Below, piece after piece: positions 8,133 through 16,274 of a stretch of DNA of 64,000 nt (within the stretch, counting starts at the first letter, position 1; each line of letters begins with the position of its first letter). Position numbers and translations under genes: made by a program. Under the pieces are notes generated by a model. It did no database searches. It was given only the letters and a program-made list of their open reading frames with translations, and had not been told where the DNA came from. This stretch comes from an uncultured Bradyrhizobium sp. GTDB taxonomy: Bacteria > Pseudomonadota > Alphaproteobacteria > Rhizobiales > Xanthobacteraceae. Where the stretch lies: assembly GCF_947648125.1 (NCBI RefSeq), contig NZ_CANSMR010000029.1, positions 1-64,000 of the forward strand, in the 5' to 3' direction.

Positions 8133-9323
8133 CTATTTGTCGCTCAAGACGTCGCCGAACAGCGCCCACGACTTGCCGTCGAACCGCGCCATCTGGATCT
8201 GGCGGATCGGCGTCACATTGTCGGGTTCGGTCTGCACCTTGATGCCCGGCAGCAGCATCGGCAATTCGAGCGGCTTCAGATTGGTCGCCTGCTTGATGAT
8301 GTTTTCGCGGCTGTAGTCGCCGTTGCAGTTCTTCAACACCGCCGTCATGACCTGCGCGACCGTGTAGCCCTGCACGTTGAAGAGGTCGCCCGGGCTCGCA
8401 TTCGGCTGATACTTCTTCATCCAGGCCGAGAACTCCTTCTGCGCCGGATCGTCGGCCCAGCGCGGATCGGTCGGGTCCTTCAGATAAAGCCCGGTCACGA
8501 CGCCGATGACGTTCTCGAGCCCGGCCGGTTCAAGCACCGCAGAGACAGAGTTTGAGACGGTCGGCAGGATGGTGAGCGGCTTCCAGCCCATGCTCGCCGC
8601 CTTGCGCAGCGCTTGCGCCGCGAATTTCGGCGTCGCTTCGGCGAAGAACACGTCGGCACCGGACTCCCGCATCGTCACCATCTGGGAATCGATGGTCGGA
8701 TCGGTCGTGAGGTACGTGGTCTCCGCGACGATCTGGCCGACATGCTCGCCAAGCCCGTCCTTGAAGCCCCTGAGATAGTCCTTGCCGGCGTCTTCGTTCG
8801 GCGTGATGACGGCGATCTTCGCGTCCGGCTTGGTCTTCAGGATGTACTTTGCATAGAGCCGGCCTTCGAGCTCGTAGGTGGGATTGAAACCGACCGTCCA
8901 CGGGAACTGCTTCGGATCGTTCCAGCGCGTCGCGCCGGAGGACACGAACAGCTGAGGCACGTGCTTGATGTTCAGATATTTCTGCACCGAAATGTTGGGT
9001 GCGGTGCCGACCGCGCTGAAGACCGCAAGCACCTCGTCCTGCTCGACCAGCTTGCGGGTCTGCTCGACGGTCTTCGACGGCGAATAGGCGTCGTCGAGAC
9101 TCTCGAACTCGATCTTGCGGCCGGTGATGCCGCCCTGGTCGTTGAGCATCTGGAAGTACGCGGCTTCGGCGCGTGCGATCGTGCCGTAGGCGGACGCCGG
9201 GCCGCTATAGGGTGCGGTGTTTCCGATTTTGATCGCGGAATCGGCGGCGACGGACGGCGAGATCGACGAGGTCGTCAGCGCGGTGAAGGCGAGAAAGCCC
9301 GCCAGGCGGGAGCGAGTTGACAA
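8133..9323 (-). CDS. ABC transporter periplasmic substrate-binding protein (branched-chain amino acid/LivK type)
   Basis: A 396-residue protein starting at a TTG at 9323, with AAGGA at 9331-9335 seven bases upstream. Residues 1-27 are a Sec signal peptide ending PSVAA-D. The mature part opens IKIGNTAPYSGPASAYG and continues ITGRKIEFESLDDAYSPSKT, the type I periplasmic binding fold of LivK-like proteins (about 370 residues). No permease or ATPase gene adjoins it, so it is an orphan receptor that must use a transporter encoded elsewhere. The ligand cannot be told from sequence: the family in Bradyrhizobium binds amino acids, amides, and aromatic or short-chain acids. Confidence 0.85.
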   Translation of the reverse strand: MSTRSRLAGFLAFTALTTSSISPSVAADSAIKIGNTAPYSGPASAYGTIARAEAAYFQMLNDQGGITGRKIEFESLDDAYSPSKTVEQTRKLVEQDEVLAVFSAVGTAPNISVQKYLNIKHVPQLFVSSGATRWNDPKQFPWTVGFNPTYELEGRLYAKYILKTKPDAKIAVITPNEDAGKDYLRGFKDGLGEHVGQIVAETTYLTTDPTIDSQMVTMRESGADVFFAEATPKFAAQALRKAASMGWKPLTILPTVSNSVSAVLEPAGLENVIGVVTGLYLKDPTDPRWADDPAQKEFSAWMKKYQPNASPGDLFNVQGYTVAQVMTAVLKNCNGDYSRENIIKQATNLKPLELPMLLPGIKVQTEPDNVTPIRQIQMARFDGKSWALFGDVLSDK

Positions 9324-9581
9324 GAGCGTATCCTTTTCTTGGTTTTCTTGACGCGGCGCACATTATCAATCGCGCCCGCGCAGGCAATCACCAAGAGGGC
9401 ATCAATGAGATTTCCGCATGCCGGCAATCAGGTTCGCGCGTGGAACGTCATGCTCTTTCCATATCGGAATGTTGCCGGGATGTTCATGATGCGAGCCTTC
9501 GATAGACACGAAGGTTCACCAAGCAAGACTCGCATTCCGCGCTACGGTCACCGCGCGCTCATCGCTGCGTGAGCGCACTCC

Positions 9582-11126
9582 TCAGGCAGCGACCGCAGCC
9601 GCGCGCGGGCTGACGACGTATTCCTTCAGCACCTTGTCGGTGCCGTCGAGTTCGGTGAGTGCCACGTCGTAGGTCCACAGATCGGCGAGATGCTGCAGCA
9701 CACGCCGCGCGTCGGTCTCGTTGAGCTGCGCGCCCTTCACGGTGGTGTGACGCAGCATCAAGCGGCGATCGCCGTCGAGATCGACATCCACGACCTCGAT
9801 ATTGGCGTCGACGAAGCCGACATCGTATTGCCGCGCCAGCTCGCGGCGCACCCGGCGGTAACCGCGCTCGTCATGGATCGCATCGACCTTGATCCCCTGG
9901 CTTTCGGCAGGGTCGTCGTGGAGGTGGAACATGCGGAAGCGCCGGATCAGCGCCGGGCTGAGGAACTGGTTGATGAAGCTCTCGTCGCGGTAGTTGCTCC
10001 AGATCTCGCGCAGCACGCCCTCGACGTCGCCCTTGCCGGCGATATCGGGGAACCAGTCGCGATCCTCGTCCTCCGGAGTCTTCACGATCCGCTCGATGTC
10101 CTGCATCATGGCAAAGCCGAGCGCGTATGGGTTGAAGCCGGAATAGCGGCGATCGTCGAACTCGGGCTGAAACACCACATTGGTGTGCGACTGCAGAAAT
10201 TCGAGGAAATTGCCGTCGGTGAGCCGGCCCTGCTGATGCAGCCGGCTCATGATGCGGTAATGGACGTAGGTCGCGGTGCCCTCGTTCATCACCTTGGTCT
10301 GGCCCTGCGGATAGAAGTACTGCGCGATGTGGCGCACGATGCGAATGAGCTCGCGCTGCCAGGGTGCGAGACGCGGCGCGGTCTTCTCCAGGAAGTAGAG
10401 GATGTTCTCCTGCGGCAAACCAAGCAGCGCGTGGCGGCGCTCGGCGGTGAGCGTGGCCTTGCTCTTGGCCTTGGTGTTCGGCACCGTCCGCCACAGATCG
10501 TTGAACACGCTTTCCTCGTGCTGCCGTCGCTCGCCGGCGCGCTTCTCCTCGGCCCGCAGGTCGAGCGTCTTCTTGCCGGGATAGCGGTCGACACCATGCG
10601 ACATCAGCGCATGCGCGGCATCGATCGTCCGCTCCACCGTCTCGCGGCCATGGCGGTCCTCGCAGACCGCGATGTAGCCCTTGGCGAATTCGAGATAGTC
10701 GAGGATGCCGTCGGCGTCAGTCCACTGCTTGAACAGGTAGTTGTTCTTGAAGAAGTGATTATGCCCGAACGCCGCGTGAGCGATCACGAGCGTCTGCATC
10801 GTCGCCGTGTTCTCCTCCATCAGATAGGAAATGCACGGCGAGGAATTGATCACGATCTCATAGGCGAGGCCCATCAGGCCCTTGCGATAGGAGGCTTCCT
10901 GGAAGGCGAACTGCTTGCCGAACGACCAGTGCTTGTAGAACAGCGGCATGCCGACCGAGGAATAGGCGTCGAGCATCTGCTCGGCGGTGATCACCTCGAT
11001 CTGGTTGGGATAGACGTCGAGCCCGAGTTCCTTGCGCGCGACCTGTTCGCAGGCGTCGTGGACCCGCTGCAGCGTCTGGAAATCCCAGTCGGCACCCTCG
11101 AACAGCCGTCCGTCGGAAGAACCCAT
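9582..11126 (-). CDS. spoVR: SpoVR/YcgB family protein
   Basis: A 514-residue protein with the family hallmarks KHWSFGKQF near residue 66 and GHNHFFKNNYLF near 122, and the conserved acidic C-terminal domain. The family was named from a Bacillus spore-cortex gene, but in non-sporulating proteobacteria (E. coli YcgB) it is a stationary-phase/stress protein of unknown biochemistry. Here it is the last gene of a prkA-yeaH-spoVR run; only four bases separate its ATG from the yeaH stop, so the two are co-translated. Co-occurrence of these three families is well established and implies joint action with the PrkA kinase. Confidence 0.9.
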   Translation of the reverse strand: MGSSDGRLFEGADWDFQTLQRVHDACEQVARKELGLDVYPNQIEVITAEQMLDAYSSVGMPLFYKHWSFGKQFAFQEASYRKGLMGLAYEIVINSSPCISYLMEENTATMQTLVIAHAAFGHNHFFKNNYLFKQWTDADGILDYLEFAKGYIAVCEDRHGRETVERTIDAAHALMSHGVDRYPGKKTLDLRAEEKRAGERRQHEESVFNDLWRTVPNTKAKSKATLTAERRHALLGLPQENILYFLEKTAPRLAPWQRELIRIVRHIAQYFYPQGQTKVMNEGTATYVHYRIMSRLHQQGRLTDGNFLEFLQSHTNVVFQPEFDDRRYSGFNPYALGFAMMQDIERIVKTPEDEDRDWFPDIAGKGDVEGVLREIWSNYRDESFINQFLSPALIRRFRMFHLHDDPAESQGIKVDAIHDERGYRRVRRELARQYDVGFVDANIEVVDVDLDGDRRLMLRHTTVKGAQLNETDARRVLQHLADLWTYDVALTELDGTDKVLKEYVVSPRAAAVAA

Positions 11127-11130
11127 TACG

Positions 11131-12408
11131 CTAAACCCTTTCCTGCTGCTTGCTGCGGCGCTTGAACAGGTCCTGGAACACCGGGAAGATCTCCCCGCGC
11201 TCGCTCACCTTGCGCATCGACAGCGGCGCGCCCTCGTTGCGCAGCCGCTCATAGAGCGTCCACAGCGAGGAGTCGGGCATGTCGAAGGTGTAGTTGGCGG
11301 CCTCGCCAACCTCGAGATAGGCGAAGAACTGACAGACCGGCAGAATCTTGTCGGTCAACAGATGCCCGGTCACCCCGCTGTCGGAGGTCATGTTGTCGCC
11401 GTCGGAGGCCTGCGCGGCGTAGATGTTCCAGTCGGCGGGACGGAAGCGGGTGCGGACGATGTCGTTCATCGCAACCAGCGCGCTCGACACCAGTGTGCCG
11501 CCCGACGCCGGTCCATGGAAGAACGTGTCCTCGTCGACCTCTTCGGCGCGGTCGGTGTGGCGGATGAACACGATCTCGACGTGCTTGTAGCGCCGCTTCA
11601 GGAACACGTAGAGCAGCATGTAGAACCGCTTTGCCAGATCCTTCATGTGCTCGGACATCGAGCCGGAGACGTCCATCAGGCAGAACATCACGGCCTGCGC
11701 CACCGGCTTCGGCACCGTCTCGAAGCGGCGGTAGCGGATGTCGATCGGATCGATGAACGGGATGCGCTTGACCTTGGCCTTCAGCGCTTCGAGCAGCGCC
11801 AGCAGTTCGCGGCGGCGCGTATCGTCCTCGCATTCCGCAAGCTCGGCCTCGAGCGTCTCGATCTCGTCCTTGCGCGGCCGGCGCAGCGCCACACGCCGCG
11901 CCAGCGCCCGGCTCACCGTGCGGCTGATCGAGATGTTAGCGGGCGAGCCCGACGTCGCATAACCCGCGCGCCGGAGGCCCTCGCTCTCGGTTTCCGCGAG
12001 CTTGCGCTTTTCAAGGTCGGGCAATTCGAGGTCGTCGAGGAAAAGGTCGACGAACTCCTCGCGGCTGAGCACGAAGCGAAAGGCGTCCTCGCTGTCGCCC
12101 TCGCCAGCGCCGGAGCCCTTGGCACCGCTCTGGTTCGGGCGCTGCAGCCAGTCGCCCTCGACGAACTTCTTGTTGCCGGGCAGCACCATGTCGCGCGTGC
12201 CGCCCTCGCGCCGGAACCGCGGCTCGTCCATGCCGTCCAGCGGGATCGTCACCTCGCCGCCCTCCAGGACATCCTTGATGTCCCGGTCCTGCGACGACTT
12301 CTTGACAGCTCCCTGCACCAGCGCCTTCGCGCGCCGCAGGAAGCGCTGCCGGTTCTCCAGGCTCTTGCTACCCGGGTTCAACCGCCGATCGACGATATGC
12401 ATGACCAC
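11131..12408 (-). CDS. yeaH: YeaH/YhbH family protein (DUF444) with VWA domain
   Basis: A 425-residue protein beginning MVMHIVDRRLNPGSKS, the typical DUF444 N-terminus. A charged, Gly-rich segment lies at about 75-105, and a von Willebrand A-like domain covers the C-terminal half with the metal-site motif DVSGSMS at about residue 246 and the later SGGTLVSSAL. YeaH proteins are partners of the PrkA/YeaG kinase. The gene is 101 bp downstream of prkA, with two hairpins between, and 4 bp upstream of spoVR. No enzymatic activity is known; a scaffold role is inferred from the VWA fold. Confidence 0.9.
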   Translation of the reverse strand: MVMHIVDRRLNPGSKSLENRQRFLRRAKALVQGAVKKSSQDRDIKDVLEGGEVTIPLDGMDEPRFRREGGTRDMVLPGNKKFVEGDWLQRPNQSGAKGSGAGEGDSEDAFRFVLSREEFVDLFLDDLELPDLEKRKLAETESEGLRRAGYATSGSPANISISRTVSRALARRVALRRPRKDEIETLEAELAECEDDTRRRELLALLEALKAKVKRIPFIDPIDIRYRRFETVPKPVAQAVMFCLMDVSGSMSEHMKDLAKRFYMLLYVFLKRRYKHVEIVFIRHTDRAEEVDEDTFFHGPASGGTLVSSALVAMNDIVRTRFRPADWNIYAAQASDGDNMTSDSGVTGHLLTDKILPVCQFFAYLEVGEAANYTFDMPDSSLWTLYERLRNEGAPLSMRKVSERGEIFPVFQDLFKRRSKQQERV

Positions 12409-12428
12409 GTTGCATCTGCCTCACGCCG

Positions 12429-12500
12429 GATGCGATCATGTCGCATCGCATTCTTATTGGACGGGACCGAACGAGACGGAAAGCCGCTGCCGGCTTTCCG
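12429..12500 (-). other. Two perfect hairpins between prkA and yeaH
   Basis: In the 101-bp gap, CGGAAAGCCG-CTGC-CGGCTTTCCG (12477-12500) is a perfect 10-bp stem with a tetraloop, and GATGCGA-TCATG-TCGCATC (12429-12447) a perfect 7-bp stem. Neither is followed by a T-run on the minus strand. They could attenuate or process the message between the kinase gene and its partners. Confidence 0.5.
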
Positions 12501-12509
12501 GATCGCGCA

Positions 12510-14453
12510 CTAGCCGGCCTGCTTCACCCGCATGTACCACTCGACGAGCCGACGGACCTGGCGCTCGGTATAACCGCGCTCCACCATCCGCTCGACGAAC
12601 TCGCCGTGCTTCTTCTCGGTCTCGCCGTCCTTCTTCGAACCGAACGAGATCACCGGAAGCAGATCCTCGACCTGCGAGAATATCCGCTTCTCGATCACGT
12701 CGCGAACCTTTTCGTAGGAGGTCCAGCTCGGGTTCTTGCCATTGTTGTGCGCCCGCGAACGCAGCGAGAACTTGACGACCTCGTTGCGGAAGTCCTTCGG
12801 GTTGGCGATGCCGGCCGGCTTCTCGATCTTGGTCAGCTCCTGGTTCAGGAGTTCGCGGTTCATCAGCTGGCCGGTGTCGGGATCCTTGAAGTCCTGATCC
12901 TCGATCCAGGCATCTGCGTAGTCGACATAGCGGTCGAACAGGTTCTGGCCGTAGTCGGCGTAGGATTCCAGATAGGCCTTCTGGATCTCGTTGCCGATGA
13001 ACTCGGCATAGCGCGGCGCGAGATCGGCCTTGATGAATTCGAGATAGCGCTTCTCGGTCTCGTCAGGCAGCTGCTCGCGGCGGATCGCCTGCTCCAGCAC
13101 ATACATCAGGTGCACCGCATCGGCGCCGACTTCGGTGGTGTCATGGTTGAAGGTCGAGGCCAGCACCTTGAAGGCAAAGCGGGTGGATACGCCGTCCATG
13201 CCCTCGTCGACGCCGGCCGCGTCCTTGTACTCCTGGACGCTGCGTGCCTTCGGGTCGGATTCCTTGAGGCTCTCGCCGTCATAGACCCGCATCTTGCCGA
13301 ACAGCGTCGAGTTCTCGTGCTTGCGCAGCCGCGACATCACCGAAAAGCGCGCCATCGTCTCCAGCGTCGCCGGAGCGCATGGCGCGGCGGCAAGCTCGGA
13401 GCCCTGGATCAGCTTCTCGTAGATCTTCTGCTCCTCGGTCACCCGCAGCACGTACGGGACCTTGATGACGCAGATGCGGTCGATGAAGGCCTCGTTGTTC
13501 TTGTTGGTCTTGAAGCTCTGCCACTCCGCCTCGTTGGAGTGCGCGAGGATGATGCCGGTGAACGGGATCGCGCCGATGTTCTCGGTGCCGATGTAGTTGC
13601 CCTCCTGCGTCGCGGTCAGCAGCGGGTGCAGCATCTTGATCGGCGCCTTGAACATTTCGACGAACTCGAGCACGCCCTGGTTGGCGCGGTTGAGGCCGCC
13701 GGAATAGCTGTAGGCGTCGGGATCGTTCTGGGCGTAGGTCTCGAGCTTGCGGATGTCGACCTTGCCGACCAGCGAGGAGATGTCCTGGTTGTTCTCGTCG
13801 CCGGGCTCCGTCTTGGCGACCGCGATCTGGCGCAGCCGGGAGGGCTGGATGCGCGCGACGCGGAATTGCGAGATGTCGCCGCCGAAGGCCTCGAGCCGCT
13901 TGTAGGCCCAGGGCGACATCAGCCCGCTCAGCCGGCGGCGCGGAATGCCGTACTTCTCCTCGATCATCGGCCCGAGCTGCTCGGGGTCGAACAGCCCGAG
14001 CGGGCTCTCGAACACCGGCGACAGCTCGTCACCCGCCTTCAGCACGTAGATCGGATGAATTTCCATCAGCGCCTTGATGCGCTCGGCGAGCGACGATTTG
14101 CCGCCGCCGACCGGTCCGAGCAGATAAAGGATCTGCTTGCGCTCTTCGAGGCCCTGCGCGGCGTGACGGAAGAAGCCGACCAGGCGCTCGATCGTGTCCT
14201 CCATGCCGAAGAAGCCGGCGAAGGCCGGATACGACCTGATCGTGCGGTTCAAAAAGATACGGCCAAGGCGTGGGTCCTTGGCCGTGTCGATCATCTGGGG
14301 CTCACCGATTGCCGCTAATAACCGCTCGGCCGCATTGGCGTATCGCATCGGATCACTTCGACACGACTCCAGATACTCGGCCATCGACATGTCGGTCTGG
14401 CTTCGTGCTTCAAACGACCTTGCGAAGGCGTTGAACAAAGAATCGTTGTACAT
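12510..14453 (-). CDS. prkA: PrkA/YeaG family serine protein kinase
   Basis: A 647-residue protein. I start it at the ATG at 14453 (MYNDSLFNAF) because GGAG at 14463-14466 lies nine bases upstream; a GTG five codons earlier is in frame but would destroy that spacing. The N-terminal half is an AAA-like ATPase module with the P-loop GPVGGGKSSLAERI near residue 117 and YPAFAGFFGMEDTI before it. The C-terminal half carries the PrkA kinase-related domain. E. coli YeaG is induced by nitrogen starvation and stationary phase and acts with YeaH. Here it heads the prkA-yeaH-spoVR cluster. AAA-dependent protease activity has also been reported for a PrkA homologue, so kinase function is family knowledge, not proven here. 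Confidence 0.92.
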   Translation of the reverse strand: MYNDSLFNAFARSFEARSQTDMSMAEYLESCRSDPMRYANAAERLLAAIGEPQMIDTAKDPRLGRIFLNRTIRSYPAFAGFFGMEDTIERLVGFFRHAAQGLEERKQILYLLGPVGGGKSSLAERIKALMEIHPIYVLKAGDELSPVFESPLGLFDPEQLGPMIEEKYGIPRRRLSGLMSPWAYKRLEAFGGDISQFRVARIQPSRLRQIAVAKTEPGDENNQDISSLVGKVDIRKLETYAQNDPDAYSYSGGLNRANQGVLEFVEMFKAPIKMLHPLLTATQEGNYIGTENIGAIPFTGIILAHSNEAEWQSFKTNKNNEAFIDRICVIKVPYVLRVTEEQKIYEKLIQGSELAAAPCAPATLETMARFSVMSRLRKHENSTLFGKMRVYDGESLKESDPKARSVQEYKDAAGVDEGMDGVSTRFAFKVLASTFNHDTTEVGADAVHLMYVLEQAIRREQLPDETEKRYLEFIKADLAPRYAEFIGNEIQKAYLESYADYGQNLFDRYVDYADAWIEDQDFKDPDTGQLMNRELLNQELTKIEKPAGIANPKDFRNEVVKFSLRSRAHNNGKNPSWTSYEKVRDVIEKRIFSQVEDLLPVISFGSKKDGETEKKHGEFVERMVERGYTERQVRRLVEWYMRVKQAG

Positions 14454-14951
14454 GATCCCTATCTCCACGATATGTATCGCCGCACGACTGACACGAGTCG
14501 CAACCAGAGCGTCCTAGGATCGAATCAGCGTCGGCACGCTGGGTCCATTGGACACTCGACCGACTCCCTTCGGCAATGCACGGCGCGTGCAGCCTCTGCC
14601 TTATCAACAGGCAGGAAGCTTAATGGTTCATCAATATCCCCTTGTTTTTGGTGTCTGTAACCCCCTCGCCACATCCGTGGTTTACCGGGGCCCAGGCTTC
14701 CGAAGCGGACATCCGAGCGGGGCAACTTCCCCGTCCGGCGATGAACGTTGGCCTCCCTGAAAAGGTGTGGCTGTCTAGCCTTGGCGTCAAGATGTGCACG
14801 TCACAGACTCGCATGAACAAACTGTCAGGAGTCGTTGAACGTGCCTCCTTGTCGCCGCGACTAAGGCAACGAGCCCGCGCAGTTCCACGCGGCACCATTG
14901 CCGCGCTGTAAAGATGACAGCTTGGAGGCGCGGGCTATTCCCGAGGCGGTC
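14454..14951. other. Divergent intergenic region with structured leader
   Basis: About 500 bp with no convincing gene between prkA (-) and an exported protein (+). Near the right end, AGCCCGCGC (14872-14880) and GCGCGGGCT (14928-14936) form a 9-bp outer stem. It encloses CGCGGCA-CCAT-TGCCGCG (14888-14905), a perfect 7-bp stem with a tetraloop. The nested structure ends 15 bases before the ATG at 14952 and could fold in that gene's leader. No sigma-54 or other clear promoter was found for prkA. Confidence 0.45.
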
Positions 14952-15569
14952 ATGAAGCAGACATTCCTTGTTGTCGCACTTGCCGCCGCAGCCTGCGCCG
15001 GCGCGGCGTTAACCGTCGGGGCGCAGGAAGGCGTCGACAAGGCCAAGGCGACCGCCTTCGACAACAGGATGTTCGCAGGCCCGCCCGGCGCGAAAGCCTA
15101 TGCCTGCTTCGTGCGGCGCTACGATGCAAATCATCTGGCACAGCATCCGAAGCAGAAGGTCAGCGCGATGAAGCTCCTCGTCGCCGCCGAAGATGCGCCG
15201 GAGGACAAGACCACCAACTACTCGTTCCGGCTCGGCGTCACTTACCGCCATCGCCCCGGCAATTTCGACTCCAGCGGCTACTGCAACCACGCGATCGCGA
15301 CGGAATCCGGGCACGAGATGCGCTTCGAATGCAGCGTGGATTGTGAGGGCGGCGGTATCACCGTGGCTCTGTCGAAAGACGATAAATCCGCGATCGCACG
15401 CCTGAGCAGCATCAGGATGTGGAATCGCAACAAGCCCGACGATGACGCGGCCGAAGAGCTGCTCGCCGGCGCCGACGACAAGATCTTTCGCGTCGATCGC
15501 GCGGACTTGAGCCAATGCGCCGAACTTGTGACCGACCGCAAGGAACTCGCTGCGCTCCGGCACAAGTGA
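14952..15569 (+). CDS. Hypothetical exported protein
   Basis: A 205-residue protein starting at the ATG at 14952. Residues 1-24 form a Sec signal peptide (MKQTFLVVALAAAACAGAAL, then GAQ). The mature part is mixed alpha/beta with five cysteines (AYACFV, GYCNHA, FECSVDCEGG, SQCAEL) that could form disulfides in the periplasm. I recognise no domain. It is followed 41 bp later by a DsrE-like exported protein on the same strand, and the two may be co-transcribed. The signal peptide makes it a real gene rather than a shadow. Confidence 0.7.
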   Translation: MKQTFLVVALAAAACAGAALTVGAQEGVDKAKATAFDNRMFAGPPGAKAYACFVRRYDANHLAQHPKQKVSAMKLLVAAEDAPEDKTTNYSFRLGVTYRHRPGNFDSSGYCNHAIATESGHEMRFECSVDCEGGGITVALSKDDKSAIARLSSIRMWNRNKPDDDAAEELLAGADDKIFRVDRADLSQCAELVTDRKELAALRHK

Positions 15570-15610
15570 TAGGCTTGGCGCCGGTCAACGATCATCGCGC
15601 GAGGGACGCC

Positions 15611-16057
15611 ATGCACCGACGCAGCATCCTGTGGGGCACGCTCTCGGCGATCGGCGCCGCTTTTGCGACGTCACGCGCGAACGCCACCACTGAAGCACCG
15701 CCGCAGAAGCTGAAGGTGGTCTATCACCTCGACGACCTCGGCAAGGTCAATTTCGTGATCGGCAGCATCCAGAACCATCTCGACGGCGTCGGCGGCCCCG
15801 GCAATGTGACGATCGCGCTCGTGGTGCATGGCCAGGCGCTGAAGGCGTTTCATTCGGCCGCGGCCAATCCCGACCTGTCGAAGCATGTCGGGCAGTTCAC
15901 CAGGGATGGCATCGAGCTCGCCGCCTGCGGCAACACCATGAAATCGCAGAACATCGGCCTGAAGGACCTGCTCCCGGGCTTCGTCGCCGCCGAGCGCGGC
16001 GGCGTGGTCCGGCTCGCCGAGCTGCAATCCCAAGGCTACCTCTACCTGCGGCCCTGA
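15611..16057 (+). CDS. DsrE-family protein with twin-arginine-like signal
   Basis: A 148-residue protein with GAGGGA 4 bases before the ATG at 15611. The N-terminus MHRRSILWGTLSAIG resembles a Tat signal, ending near RANA. The mature domain (about 32-148) matches the DsrE/YchN fold: KVVYHLDDLGKVNFVIGSIQNHL, ALVVHGQALKAF, and the Cys-containing GIELAACGNTMKSQNI followed by VVRLAELQSQGYLYLRP. Exported single-domain DsrE proteins are widespread in proteobacteria; sulfur-carrier chemistry has been shown only for cytoplasmic DsrE/TusD. The single cysteine (about residue 108) is at the position used in those proteins. Its role here is unknown. Confidence 0.75.
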   Translation: MHRRSILWGTLSAIGAAFATSRANATTEAPPQKLKVVYHLDDLGKVNFVIGSIQNHLDGVGGPGNVTIALVVHGQALKAFHSAAANPDLSKHVGQFTRDGIELAACGNTMKSQNIGLKDLLPGFVAAERGGVVRLAELQSQGYLYLRP

Positions 16058-16274
16058 TGCGCGGTCGCGCGCCCGCAATGCGTCATAAAAATGTGCCGAG
16101 ATCGGGGTCTGCTCCGACCGCGTCCGAGGGGATCGAACTGTTGTGAATGGCGTTATCCCTTGGGAATGCTGATATTCCGCCCGGGCCTCCAGTCATGTTG
16201 ACAATCCGCCTCCACCCCCGAAAGCTGCCCGGGAACCCAAAAATCGACCCTCGATCGAACGAGAACAGGCACCC

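Noticed and set aside
14548-14911. Short ORFs of 60-92 codons on both strands between prkA and the exported protein.
   Set aside because: None has a ribosome-binding site with a plausible protein composition; the two strands are equally open.
14454-14951. A sigma-54 promoter for prkA.
   Set aside because: GG and GC pairs were found only with wrong spacing (not N10), so no -24/-12 element is supported.
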